From NCBI GenBank assembly GCA_008638375.1, contig CM018048.1:51221675-51285674 (forward strand): a stretch of DNA of 64,000 nucleotides, written 5' to 3'. A program made the translations under genes and the position numbers. Under the pieces are notes generated by a model. That model was not told where the DNA came from. It did not search any database and was given only the letters and a program-made list of their open reading frames with translations. Each line of letters starts with the position of its first letter. Within the stretch, counting starts at the first letter, position 1. The stretch comes from Nyssa sinensis. Its lineage: Eukaryota > Streptophyta > Magnoliopsida > Cornales > Nyssaceae. Shown here piece by piece: positions 25,301 to 35,754 of this stretch.

Positions 25301-27163
25301 GGTTGAAAAGAAAGCCGAAACCATGAATAAAGTCTTCCTCACCCAAATTATATGGTTGCTCTCCTACCACTCAAAATTATTGACTCAACAATTCAACCTA
25401 AAAGACATTGGTTCCTGTGTGTGCATGTTTCTATTTGTTTGAGGAGCGAGGGGGATAGAAAATGCAGTATTAATACCAATTAACAAGGTCCTCAAGATGC
25501 AAAGTTTTTGGCAAGATAAATTTTGACATTTATTCTACATTCCTATAATCCTATCCCGTTGCTCATTTTTTTTTATTTTCTTTTCCTTCTGTCATTTGCT
25601 CAATCTAGCTGCTCCTAAGATTTTATTCTAATTTACGGTATCAGTTTTGACAGGACAGCAACATGTCTGAGGACCTATGATCAATGAAGAGAAGCATGCA
25701 GGTTTATTCTAAGCTTTTCTTTTCTTTTCCTTTCTTTTTTATTTTCTTTTTCGTCTCTGTTCTAGTTTTCTCCCTTTCATGGAAAGTTCTGCGAGCCAAC
25801 CACTATGCCTTACTGTCACTCAGGGGCAGAGCCAGGATTGTCTTAGTGGGGGCAAACTAAAACTCACTAAGAAAATCAAATTTGAGTCTATAAAATATAT
25901 AAACAGTTACTGCATGTATCTCCACTAATCAAAAAGAGCAAAAAATTTAAATTTTTTTACCTTAGAATTTACAAAAATATATATGATTACAACCTTCCAC
26001 AAGTTGTAAATGAGACTCACTCTCCTCGGTGCTTTCTATGCATTTCTTATTGTTACTTATCCATAAAGATTCAAATATTAAATATTTTAATTGGAGTTAA
26101 AGTTCTATCCGTAACTTTATTTACCAAAAAGGTTAAATTATAATTGACTTAAATATAAGTCTCCACAAGTTTCCTATTCATACTTGCTTATAAATTTAAG
26201 TTTTATAATACTAAAAATATAAAATAATATTTTGAAACAAACAATAGATCATTTTTAACACAATAAAATATGATTGTCATAGATAAAAGAAAAGTTAATA
26301 TCAATTTGAAGAGATATTGTATAATATCAGGGTTATATATAAATAAAATAAAATCTTTCATGCTACCAGTCACATATAACATAAAAACATTGACTCATGC
26401 AACTACATTGGAGCAACTATATCTTGGTTCTAGTCTAATTTTTGGCCCCATTAAAAAGATTAAACAGAACTTTCAACCAAAGGTAAAACTGCTCAAAATT
26501 TAATGATTTTAATCTCCAAATAGCCATGCATAGGTTCACGTTCCATTTTCAGACTTACCTAACCTAGATTATGAGAAAACAACACAAAACATTCAGCAAA
26601 TCTAGGAAAATAACATAACATAGAAAATTCAAATCATTATTTCCCTCTTCTTTTCACCAGACACAGGTTATACAAGAAAGATTTAGAATATAGCAAAGAC
26701 CAAGGCGATGACCCAACAACGAAGAGAGAATATAGATCGAATTCATGGGTAATCAGTTCATACCTCAAGTCGAAGGCGTAATGTTGTATTTTGAAAATCT
26801 TTCATCTCCTTCCACGTGGCTGCAGCAATTGGTGCATAGCATCGGCAAATTATGCCGAGCTCAGCCTCGAACATGTGCAAGTTATGTCCGACCGGTTGAG
26901 TGAGGTCGGGTGGTATCACAATAGTAGGCTTTCCTCCCATGAGTTGACTATATAACCTCAATTTATTATTTTTGGCCCGCCCACGGCCTCTCCTTGTAGA
27001 GGTAGAACCTGGAGAAGAAAAATGAAATCACAAGTAGAAAGTGTAAAATATATAGAAAGTAAAAATATTAATCAAACTTAACTCGAATATTACCCTGATT
27101 TTGAGAACTTGATGTGGCAGCCATTGAGTTCGAGGAAGCACCATCACCATGTGTAGAAGCCAT
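22322..27163 (-). CDS. CACTA tnp1-like accessory protein (plant transposase Ptta/En/Spm, Transposase_24 family)
   Basis: Spliced minus-strand gene inside the CACTA element. ATG at 27161-27163 starts a short exon (to 27094; MASTHGDGAS), followed by exons at 27008-26764 (RRGRGRAKNN...GGKPTIVIP), 24222-24010 (KILKEFRYEMHLYY), 23067-22976 (NHCGGSKPF), about 22870-22786 (QPVGQIELWRTTHF) and about 22703-22322 (EALSDEEICKQVLGKRSGYV, then a Glu/Lys/Arg-rich coiled coil). GT/AG sites fit most junctions. This is the family layout of the En/Spm-associated plant transposase. The junction before QPVG reads through a TAG unless splicing removes it, so integrity is uncertain. Introns of 0.9 and 2.5 kb may hold older insertions. 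Confidence 0.7.
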
Positions 27164-27550
27164 GCCAATAAGGAATGCTGCCCCATTAATAAACTTTTGA
27201 GTTACATGTCAAAATTCAAGACCTCTCTATTCAAACAATAAAGATGCTCTCTATTGATAAGTCCATTAATTAAATGGACTGATACTAACTAACAGTTTAA
27301 TATAGGGGCAAATACTGAATGTTGCAATATAATAGTTAGCTAAATATCACATTCATGTCACCCACAAACTTGTCCTTTTAGTCACAGTTTAACACTGAAG
27401 TAGCCTTTGGTTTAGGAAGGGAGAATAGGAATTTTACAAAGAGAAAGCATAAGAGAAAATAAAAAGTAGGGACAAAATCATGAAATCCATATGGAGCTGT
27501 AATATATTTACATTCCAAAATTAGTGTTTTTACATTTCACTTTCTCTCCA

Positions 27551-30500
27551 TCACTCATCTATATCAGTATCATCATGAGTTGACAACTGATCTTCTTCAT
27601 CATTACAATAATCTATCAATGTATCGTCATCTTCATCACTTGTATCATCATTGATGAAAGTAGCATCTGTCTGATTTGACTCCATATTGATGACAACCTG
27701 TAAAGTGTCAACTTGAAAAGCTTCAATGTCAGTCCTAATCCGAGATGATGATCCGGTCGCACTGCCATCATTTTCATTATCAATACCTTTAAAAGATCGA
27801 CGACGTTGCAAATCCTCATAATATGCTGATTGTTCCTCTTCTTGGAATACATCACTCTCCACTAATCTATTATCTTTCTCGTTTACCTTTAAGAAATCGT
27901 AAATGTTTCTTGGCTTAACCGAATCAACAACATACCAATTACCCCAAAATTTCGCATCCTTAAGGTAAAATACTTGTTTGACTTGTGAGGCTAACACATA
28001 AGGATCATTAGCATACCATGTTCGAGCCATATTTACACTTGTGCAATAGGAATCTGTATGTATTCCAGTCTTTTTGTTCGCAACATCCCACCAATCACAC
28101 TTGAACAAAAAAATTTGATTATCAAAGCAATAACTTAGTTCAATAATATCTTTTACCACACCATAATATTGGATCTCCTTATCACCTTCATACACTGTCA
28201 CAACCACGCCACTATTTTGAGTTTGACGATACTTTTCACGTTGAATTGTGTGAAACCTGAAACCATTCACGATACAACCAGTGTACTGCGTAATTCGTTT
28301 ATTGTGACCACAAGCCAACGAATATAAGTCGTCATTAGCTTCCACAGCTTTCTGTTGGTGCAATAGTTCCATCTATACATAAAAGAAATAATACATAATC
28401 AAGAATAAAAGACAACATCCTTAATAAAAAAGACTACACTTCATAACCAAGTACATGAAAACTTACATGTGTTTGAAACCAATGACCAAATTGTTTTTTG
28501 TGCCTTTGTTGGACATTAACCATGCTTTCAGCTTCTAGCATTGCCATGTGCGCCCTACATGTGTAGCGCATATTATTCAAATTGTCAAATGTGCATTTTA
28601 TCCAAAATGAAAACTTATTTGTACGTAGTAATGGGACATAGTTAATTTACTTGCGATATGAAGTGAGTTCAGCAGAATTATTCAGCACGTAATAATTCAC
28701 TTTCTCGTATTCTGTTACATCCATATATTCATATGATCCTGAACCCATTAGTCGAACTGCCATTCCAAACGCAACAACTGAATGCCTAGATTGTTAATTT
28801 CCATTGACCTCCATCATAATTCCGTTCTACACGATTGAATCTTGTTTCAATACCATCTATATACATTGAACAGAATGCAAGGCATTCACTGTCAATGTAT
28901 GCTTCTGCAATCGATCCTTCGGGATGTGCTTTGTTGCGCACATATTGCTTTAGTGTCCGCAAGAATCTGTTAACAAGTAAAAATTAGAATTCTACTACCA
29001 AAAATCGTATCATACATATTTTAAATTATCACATTACCTTCAATGGGATACATCCATCGGTACTGGACAGATCCACCAAGTTTTGCCTCATGTGGCAAAT
29101 GAACAGCCAAGTGGACCATAACATCAAAAAATGCCGGTGGAAATATTTGCTCCAACTTACAAAGTATGACAATTATGTCCATTTCCATCTTATCTAACAG
29201 CTGCCTCTTCAATGTCTTTGAGCACAACTCCTTAAAGAACAACCCCAATTCAATCAATGGAGTACAAAATTTATCCTCAAAATATCCACGTATAATGATT
29301 GGGAGCAGTCGTTGCAAAAAAACATGACAATCATGACTTTTCATACCTGATATTTTACCGTCTGTTGCATTCACACAGCGAGAAATATTAGAAGCAAAAC
29401 CTTCTAGAAACTTCACATCTTTAATCCAAGCACAAAAACTCTTTCTCTCATTAGCTGATAGTGTATAACACGCAGGTGGTACAATGAATTTATCACCATT
29501 CGGTATCAAATGCAATTCCTTTCGTATGCCTATTACCTCTAAATCCATACGCGCTTTGATGTTGTCTTTTGTTTTCTCATCCAGGTTTAGCAATGTTCCC
29601 AACACATTCTCACAAATGTTTTTTTCAATGTGCATGACATCCAGGTTGTGTCGAAGCTTAAGAGTTCGCCAACATGATAATTCAAAAAATATGTTCTTCT
29701 TTGTCCAATTCAACTCTACATCGGTACGCTTTCTTTTATTATTTGTTGGTCCCTTTCCAAATAGGTTAGGTTGGAGATGTTCCAATTGTGCAAGCACCTC
29801 GTCCCCAGACAAATGCTTTGGTCCCAACCTACTTTCATTTTTTCCGTCAAAGTCATCCTTGTAACGTCTTCTCCAACTATGCATTCTTGACAAAAAACGA
29901 CGATGACACATGAAACAGACCTTTTTTCCATTCTTCAAATACATCGATCCAGCATCCTTATTACAAATTGGGCATGCCATATACCCTTTTGTGCTCCAAC
30001 TTGACAAATTTTCGTATGCAGGAAAATCGTTAATAGTCCATAACACCACTGCATGCAAACGAAAGGTCCGTCTTGTTACAACATCATATGTATCAACGCC
30101 GTTCTCCCATAACTCCTTCAACTCATCTATCAATGGACGTAGATACACATCTATGTCATTTCCAAGTTATTTTGGACTAGGGATCAATAATGACATGAAA
30201 AGGAAGGGCTCTTTCATACACTTCCAAAGCGGCAAATTATAAGGAATAACCAACACAGGCCACATGCTGTAAGCGTTGCTCATGTCTCCAAACGGATTAA
30301 ACCCGTCACTCGCGGTGCCCAGTCGGACATTGCGAGGATCCTGCGCAAACCAACGATGTTCCTTGTCAAATTTCTCCCAAGCCAGGCTGTCTGCTGGATG
30401 TGTTAAAACATTATCCTGTGAAAGTCATTTTTCTTTGTGCCATCTCATATCTCCAGCCGTTTTTGTTGACATAAACAACCTTTGTAGCCTAGGTTTCAAC

Positions 30501-31294
30501 GGAAAATATCGCAATACCTTCTGAGGAATCTTCTTACTCTTATCGGCATTAACTTTATACATCGGCTCACCACATCGCGGACATTCAGTTTCATTTTCGC
30601 GTTCTCCCCAAAATAATGCACAATCATATTTAGATGCATGTATAGGTACATAACTAAGACCTAGTTCACGCATATACTTCTTACACTCATAATTTGACTT
30701 CGGGAGCATCTCACTAGTAAGTAATGCCATTTTAATCAATTCCAAAAGCATATCAAATGATTTGTTACTCCAATCGCTAATCGTTTTTATATGCATCAAC
30801 TTCACAAGGAACTCTAATTTTGAGAACTTTTTGCAACCTGAGTAAAGTGGCAGATGCAAATCAGCTAAAAATGCATCAAATGGTTGTGGCTCCTCCCACT
30901 CTACATTAGAATGATCATGACTACTACTTGTTTTTCCTTGCACATTGCTCTCAATATCAATTCTTCTTGCACATACGTTTTCCAACATTTCCCTCAATCC
31001 ATCACAACCTTGCTCACTAGAACCATCACGACTATTTTCATTATCCACAGTCATAACTTCATAATCTTCGCCATGAAATACCCATCGGGTGTACCTCTTG
31101 TCCATTCTATGCAACTCCAAATGTGCTTTAGCTACATTAATAGGTTCATAATACATATTGTTGCATTTCCTACATGGACATTTAATTCTATTGCCTCTAT
31201 CTTCACTCGGACGTGCATACTCAATGAAGTTTTTAATTCCTTTCATGTAACCAGGCAAATGTCTACCCGGAAGTTTCATCTAACTCTTATCCAT
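27551..31294 (-). pseudogene. CACTA tnp2 transposase (Transposase_21 family), degraded
   Basis: Reading the minus strand, the order is: ATG at 31294 with a transposase-associated zinc motif (CPCRKCNN...HLELH) near the N terminus; the TNP2 core (LLELIKMALL, YMACPICNKD, LRHNLDVMHIEKNICENVLGT); a DUF4218-like part (GMKSHDCHVFLQRLLP, HLPHEAKLGG, RWMYPIEG); a further exon (RTLKQYVRNKAHPEGSIAEA); and a DUF4216-like C-terminal exon at 28372-27551 (FKCDWWD). Three in-frame stops stand where family members have sense codons: TAG at 31280-31282 in the MDKSWM start (Trp codon), TGA at 30425-30427 after RWHKEK, and TAA at 30167-30169 before GNDIDVYLRP. A frame break also lies near 28795. The transposase is very likely inactive. 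Confidence 0.85.
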
Positions 31295-31489
31295 GTTTGA
31301 TTCCCTACCATAATAAGAAGTAATCAATTAGTATGCTCCATGTGTGTATGTTAAGTAGTAATCATTAGAGTTTTCATCCTTCTATTGCATTGTAAAGCCA
31401 GTAATAAATAGTCAGTGGGCATAGCAAAGTATCTGAGAAGCAACTATATGAGTTAATTGTATCCTTCTTATGAATGGTAGAAGGATGAT

Positions 31490-31587
31490 CAATTACCATA
31501 ATTTTTTCGTCGCAAATAATAATTGGACCGACGACTTTTTTTTCGACGACAGAATATGCGTCGGAAAAGGTGGATATTCTTGTAGTG
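31490..31587. mobile_element. Internal CACTA right terminus
   Basis: GCGTCGGAAAAGGTGG followed by ATTCTTGTAGTG, ending at 31587, is the same kind of terminus as the outer right end (GCGTCGGAAAAGGTGCC...TTGTAGTG at 34740). On the minus strand it reads CACTACAAGA, matching ten bases of the left end at 20685. The three bases after it (TTT) differ from the TTA at the left end. It lies about 200 bp before the tnp2 start, where the real 5' end of a CACTA element is expected. The copy in the second unit ends at 38366. Confidence 0.75.
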
Positions 31588-34110
31588 TTTGTGCAAGATC
31601 AAAGAACTTTTAAGTTGTTCAACTGTTTCCGAAAAGTAAATTAAATTATAAAAAACTCTTCCCAAAATCAAGACAAACACAATATTAATTGTCAATTGTC
31701 AGTAATTGCAAAGCATGCAGCCACCAATCTTCTAGATTAAATTTGTAGGACTTCCACATGCTCATAAGTTCAAAACTTTCAATTTTCTAGTTGAAAAAAA
31801 AAAAACCAGTGCATAGCTATTGGTAAGAGCATATATATACACATGAAATAAAATTGTGTATAACACTGCCAAAAGAGTTAAAAAAAAATCCATAAAATTC
31901 AGTCCAAAAAATAGTGGCAAATCTTAATTTCATGAAGTAGTTACTCCCAGGTGCAACAGACACCGAAGAGGGTGGCCTCTATGTGACCAAGCTCCCTTTA
32001 ATGCATGTATTAACAAATCAGAGTGATTTCCTTCAAAATAAAGTCTTATAAAGACAAGAGGTAGTCCTAAAACCATGGATACAAACTCCATGTTATTCCC
32101 ATAAAACGAGGCACCGAGTTGCTATTTGATCAAGTACCGTCAAGCACTTGCAAGTAAGTTTTTAATTCTATTGTCTTAATGCTTGGAATGGTTATGGAAG
32201 GCTCTTTTTTGGTTTTCTTACCCTTTCTATCCCCTTGTTGGTTACTTGGTTATGAGTTTTTGTTGCTGCTCTTTTTGTTCTGTTTGATGATCTGTGGCTT
32301 GTCAATTTTTATTTATTTTTCATTATCATTAAGGATCTTGAAGCTCAGTTCAGATTACTGGGATATGTTTTGGACCTAACAGAATCACAAAAAGAATTAA
32401 GGGGCAAAAATCATTCTCATGCATGGAGAGTCTCATGGAGCCTTTACTGTGAATTTATATAGGTTAGGCTGTGAGAATCAGTTTCTATCATCAACCTAAT
32501 CTAGATGACTGTATTTCCAAGTTTGTGAGAAGTTCAAGATATCGCGAATTGAGGACAAGACGAGGTAAAATGATCATGATGTGCAATTATTTAAAATATT
32601 TTGAGAAGTTCAAGGTAGCACCAATTGGGGACAAGAATGAGGTAAAGCATTCAAGATGTTATGTCCTTCTAAGGAGTAACATGGTTCTGGTTATTGATGC
32701 CACACTAGAGGAAGGCCAAATTGAGTTTTAGGCTGAGGGGTTGGAGAAAGACATGAATGCTGAAGATTTTAATTTCATGGAAGACTTGGCCCTGAGGCCC
32801 TTGATAAAACTCAATGGTTCAAGATTTGTGCAGCCATCGACCCAAGCAGATGGATTCAAGGCATTGTTGAGTTGGTTGAGTATAATTTGGTGGTGGAGAC
32901 CACCAAAGAATATAAAATTATCAAAATTATTTGTAGGTGCTCTTTTACGGATAAAAAATAAATCAATTATTTGTAGGTGCTCTTATCAAAAAAGAATTAT
33001 TTATCCTAATCAATTAATGGGGAGAAAATATAGAAGCTATTACATATTGTTTTACATTTTTTCTATCTTGTAGAATAATAGTGTTATTTTGTCGAGTGCA
33101 ATTGGATGAGTGGTTAAAAGAAATAAATGATAAATCTAAGGATTAGCAAGAAAATGCTTGTTGATAAAAAAATAAAAATAAAAATAAAAAAAAAATCAAG
33201 GGTTTAGAATTGCCTGGGCAAGAGATCTACTGAAAAGGAACGACAAGGGGGGGTGTGAGAAGAAAAAGGGTGGTAGGGGAAAGATGGAAATAGGAAATTT
33301 TAGCTTCAGCATTCCATTGAAATCAATCTTAGGAATCTTTGCCCCCCCACCCCACCACAAAAAAAAAAGTAATCTTTACTTGAATCTTGTTACTAGTTTA
33401 GAAGGTTTTCTCAAAACTAAAAAAGAAGAAGAAGACAAAGATATGAACTACTGGGATTTCGGACAAAGGTTTTCTCTGTGCATTGGAGGTTTTGGATTGA
33501 GTTTTTTCTTCATCGACACCCTATTCCCAATTATGCTATGCATGTACAATCAAATAGATAAAGACAGAATAGATAGATGGCTAACCTGCCTGGCAACAGA
33601 AGATGTAGGTTGGCAAGAATAGATAGATAGATAGATAGATGGAGGGAGACTCTTCAGCTTGACGCCATTGTGGAGTGGACCAGATTGATTGAATTAGACA
33701 CAACCAGTTTAGAGAGTTGTATCTACAAAAAAGTTAACAACTATTATCTGCTTTCAAAACACTAACACGCTAAAGTTATCAATTGAATCATCATTCTAAT
33801 GGCTGAAAGAGGCAGAAACCATGTAGTCTCTCCATTGACTGGAGAAATTTAAAATACCTATGGCGACAGAGATGGAGAAGACAAAATGCAAGCGACCAAA
33901 GGAATCAACTAGCTCTTCGGATCCTTCTTCGCACAACTGATTCAGAGGGAGATTAGAGAGAGGAGCACGACAGATAGCGATTGAGATGAGAGAGATCGAT
34001 CTAGAGGCGCCATGAAAGAGCAAGAGACAGAGATGAGCTAGAGAGATCGATCTGATCCAGAGAAGCGCGCGGGAAAGAGAATACTTTTTGCGCCAAAAGA
34101 AGCTTCTCTG
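31588..34110. other. Unassigned segment between two CACTA right termini
   Basis: About 2.5 kb with no recognisable transposon protein. Short frames at 32179-32379, 32471-32731 and 32741-33073 follow one another on the + strand but show no family match I can name. A GATA run lies at about 33620-33643 and purine-rich GAGAGATCGATC phrases near 33950-34060. The segment may be non-coding CACTA interior, or host DNA captured between two termini. It is repeated at 38367-40810. Confidence 0.5.
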
Positions 34111-34740
34111 TTAAGTGACGGTGGGAATTTTTTATATTTTCGACCCACTAAAACATCGAAACAAGTTTCTTCATTTTTCCGACGTATCACAACGTCGAAA
34201 ATAGAAATATTACCGACCTACAACGACGTCGAACAAAATCTATATTTCCGACAATATGCTAATTTGTCGGTATTGTCTATTATTCCCGACAATTTTGACC
34301 GTCGGTAAAGAGTACATCATTTTTTCGACGCATCACAACGTCGAAAATAGTAACACACACTCCGAAGTTCAGTACATAGATCAGTAAAATGAATTATTGT
34401 AAATATATTTATATTACCGATGGTATGGAACGTCGAAAACAGTGACATACATTTCTACCGTCGATTTTTTTTGCCTTTTCGGACAAATAATTTAGTCAAT
34501 ATTAAATACAGTATTACCGACCTATAATATCGTCGGAAAAAATCTATATTGCCGACACTACATTAGTTCGTCGGTATTGTATAATTATTACCGACGATTT
34601 TTGCCGTCGGTAAAAAGTAGAGTCAGTATTGCTTAATAAAAGCCGACCTTAACATTTGTTCGTCGAAGATAATCACTTTACCGACGCGTTTTATTCCGAC
34701 AATGGAATTTGCGTCGGAAAAGGTGCCGATTGTTGTAGTG
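34110..34740. repeat. CACTA right subterminal repeat array
   Basis: Repeated TTTCCGACG, CCGACCTATAA and CGTCGGTA motifs in both orientations lead to the terminus TTGTTGTAGTG at 34740. They match the left array in motif but not in overall sequence. The second-unit copy ends at 41443, again followed by TTA. Confidence 0.85.
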
Positions 34741-34743
34741 TTA

Positions 34744-34849
34744 GTAGTCATACTAAAACATATCACATTTTAGCATTGAAATAGAGTTACTAAAATCTGA
34801 TATTTTTATACAATGTCAATGCCAAAATTAGTATTGGAAATGGTCTAAG
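34744..34849. mobile_element. Right part of the MITE-like insertion
   Basis: This 106-bp remainder ends ATTGGAAATGGTCTAAGC before the A-type flank resumes (CAGAAAAATTGTGAATCAGC). It pairs with 20178-20684 across the CACTA insertion. The second-unit copy is at about 41447-41552. Confidence 0.55.
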
Positions 34850-34978
34850 CAGAAAAATTGTGAATCAGCCATATCAAACATCCTTGCAATTCGTCGAACC
34901 ACAATGCATACCCAACTCGGAGACATGACTCAAACGTAAAGCTTCATTCCTGCCCTCTCTGTTTTGGGTGTTACCAGG

Positions 34979-35357
34979 TAGAGCTGTCAATGGATTGGAT
35001 CTCGATCCGATCCGATTCGAGATCCGATCCGTTAAGTCTAAATATGGTTTAAGAAATAGTGATCCGTGACCCAACCCGAATCTGATTATCCCAAATATAA
35101 ACGGATCAAATATGATTAGGTTAATCCGATCCGTTTACAATCTGATCCAATTCATTTATATATATATATATATATATATTAATATATAATATATTTAATT
35201 TATTAATTTTAATATATATATTATAATTTTAAACGGATCGGATATCCGGTTATTAACGGCTTCGGATACGGATTAACATTCGCTTGATCCGTCAGATTAA
35301 CGGATCGGATTCAAATCGGCTCTGATCCAGTCTGAATCTGATTCGTTCACAGCCCTA
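34979..35357. mobile_element. hAT-type MITE with 8-bp target duplication
   Basis: The element starts TAGAGCTGTCAATGGATTGG and ends ACAGCCCTA, giving imperfect terminal inverted repeats TAGRGCTGT. TTACCAGG stands on both sides (34971-34978 and 35358-35365). Gene A's flank has a single TTACCAGG at 6399-6406, the empty site. The body is full of GGATCGGATC-type repeats. No coding sequence. Confidence 0.9.
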
Positions 35358-35503
35358 TTACCAGGTTCCATCTCTCATCTCCTATGTTGGTGGTAAGGGT
35401 TCAAATTTAAAAGAAAAATTCAGTTGATCTATTTGGAGATTGAGGAACGATGGTGTGTTTGATGATTGCCGTCCTGATTGGAATGCAGTGGTTAATGTTA
35501 TTA

Positions 35504-35752
35504 CTCCCTCCGTCCCAAAATGAAAGTTTCATTTGAAAATTCTAACTTTTTAAGAAGTATTATTTTATTATTTTAAAATTATTTAAATTTTTTGTATTGC
35601 CCTCATTTAATTGTAAATCCTGTTCACATTAGGTGTAATAAATAGTAGTTTTGAAAAGTCATATGTTAAAGTACATTAATTTTTCAAATGAGACTCTTAA
35701 AATGGAACAGTCTAAAATGAAATAAAGGACTCTTAAAATAGGACAGAGGGAG
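35504..35752. mobile_element. Stowaway (Tc1/mariner-type) MITE
   Basis: CTCCCTCCGTCCCAAAATGA at the left end and its inverted partner GGACAGAGGGAG at the right end are the hallmark termini of Stowaway MITEs. It is flanked by TA (35502-35503 and 35753-35754). The A flank at 6543-6544 has the single TA. Confidence 0.92.
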
Positions 35753-35754
35753 TA

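Larger units (their letters stand above)
20685..34740 (-). mobile_element. CACTA (En/Spm-type) DNA transposon, about 14 kb, composite
   Basis: The left end begins CACTACAAGACAAAGG at 20685. The right end finishes TTGTTGTAGTG at 34740. The 3-bp target duplication TTA is at 20682-20684 and 34741-34743. Both subterminal regions hold dense direct and inverted copies of TTTCCGAC / GTCGGAAA. The coding strand is minus, with tnp2-like and tnp1-like genes. A second right-type terminus (GTAGTG ending at 31587) lies just upstream of tnp2, so the coding CACTA could be 20685-31587 with an extra 3.15 kb from another element on its right. The tnp2 gene is broken, so the copy is not autonomous as read. Confidence 0.85.

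Noticed and set aside
25815..25900. CAGGGGCAGAGCCAGGATT motif inside the CACTA intron, like a hAT MITE end
   Set aside because: I could not find the matching right terminus or a target duplication, so I do not call an element.
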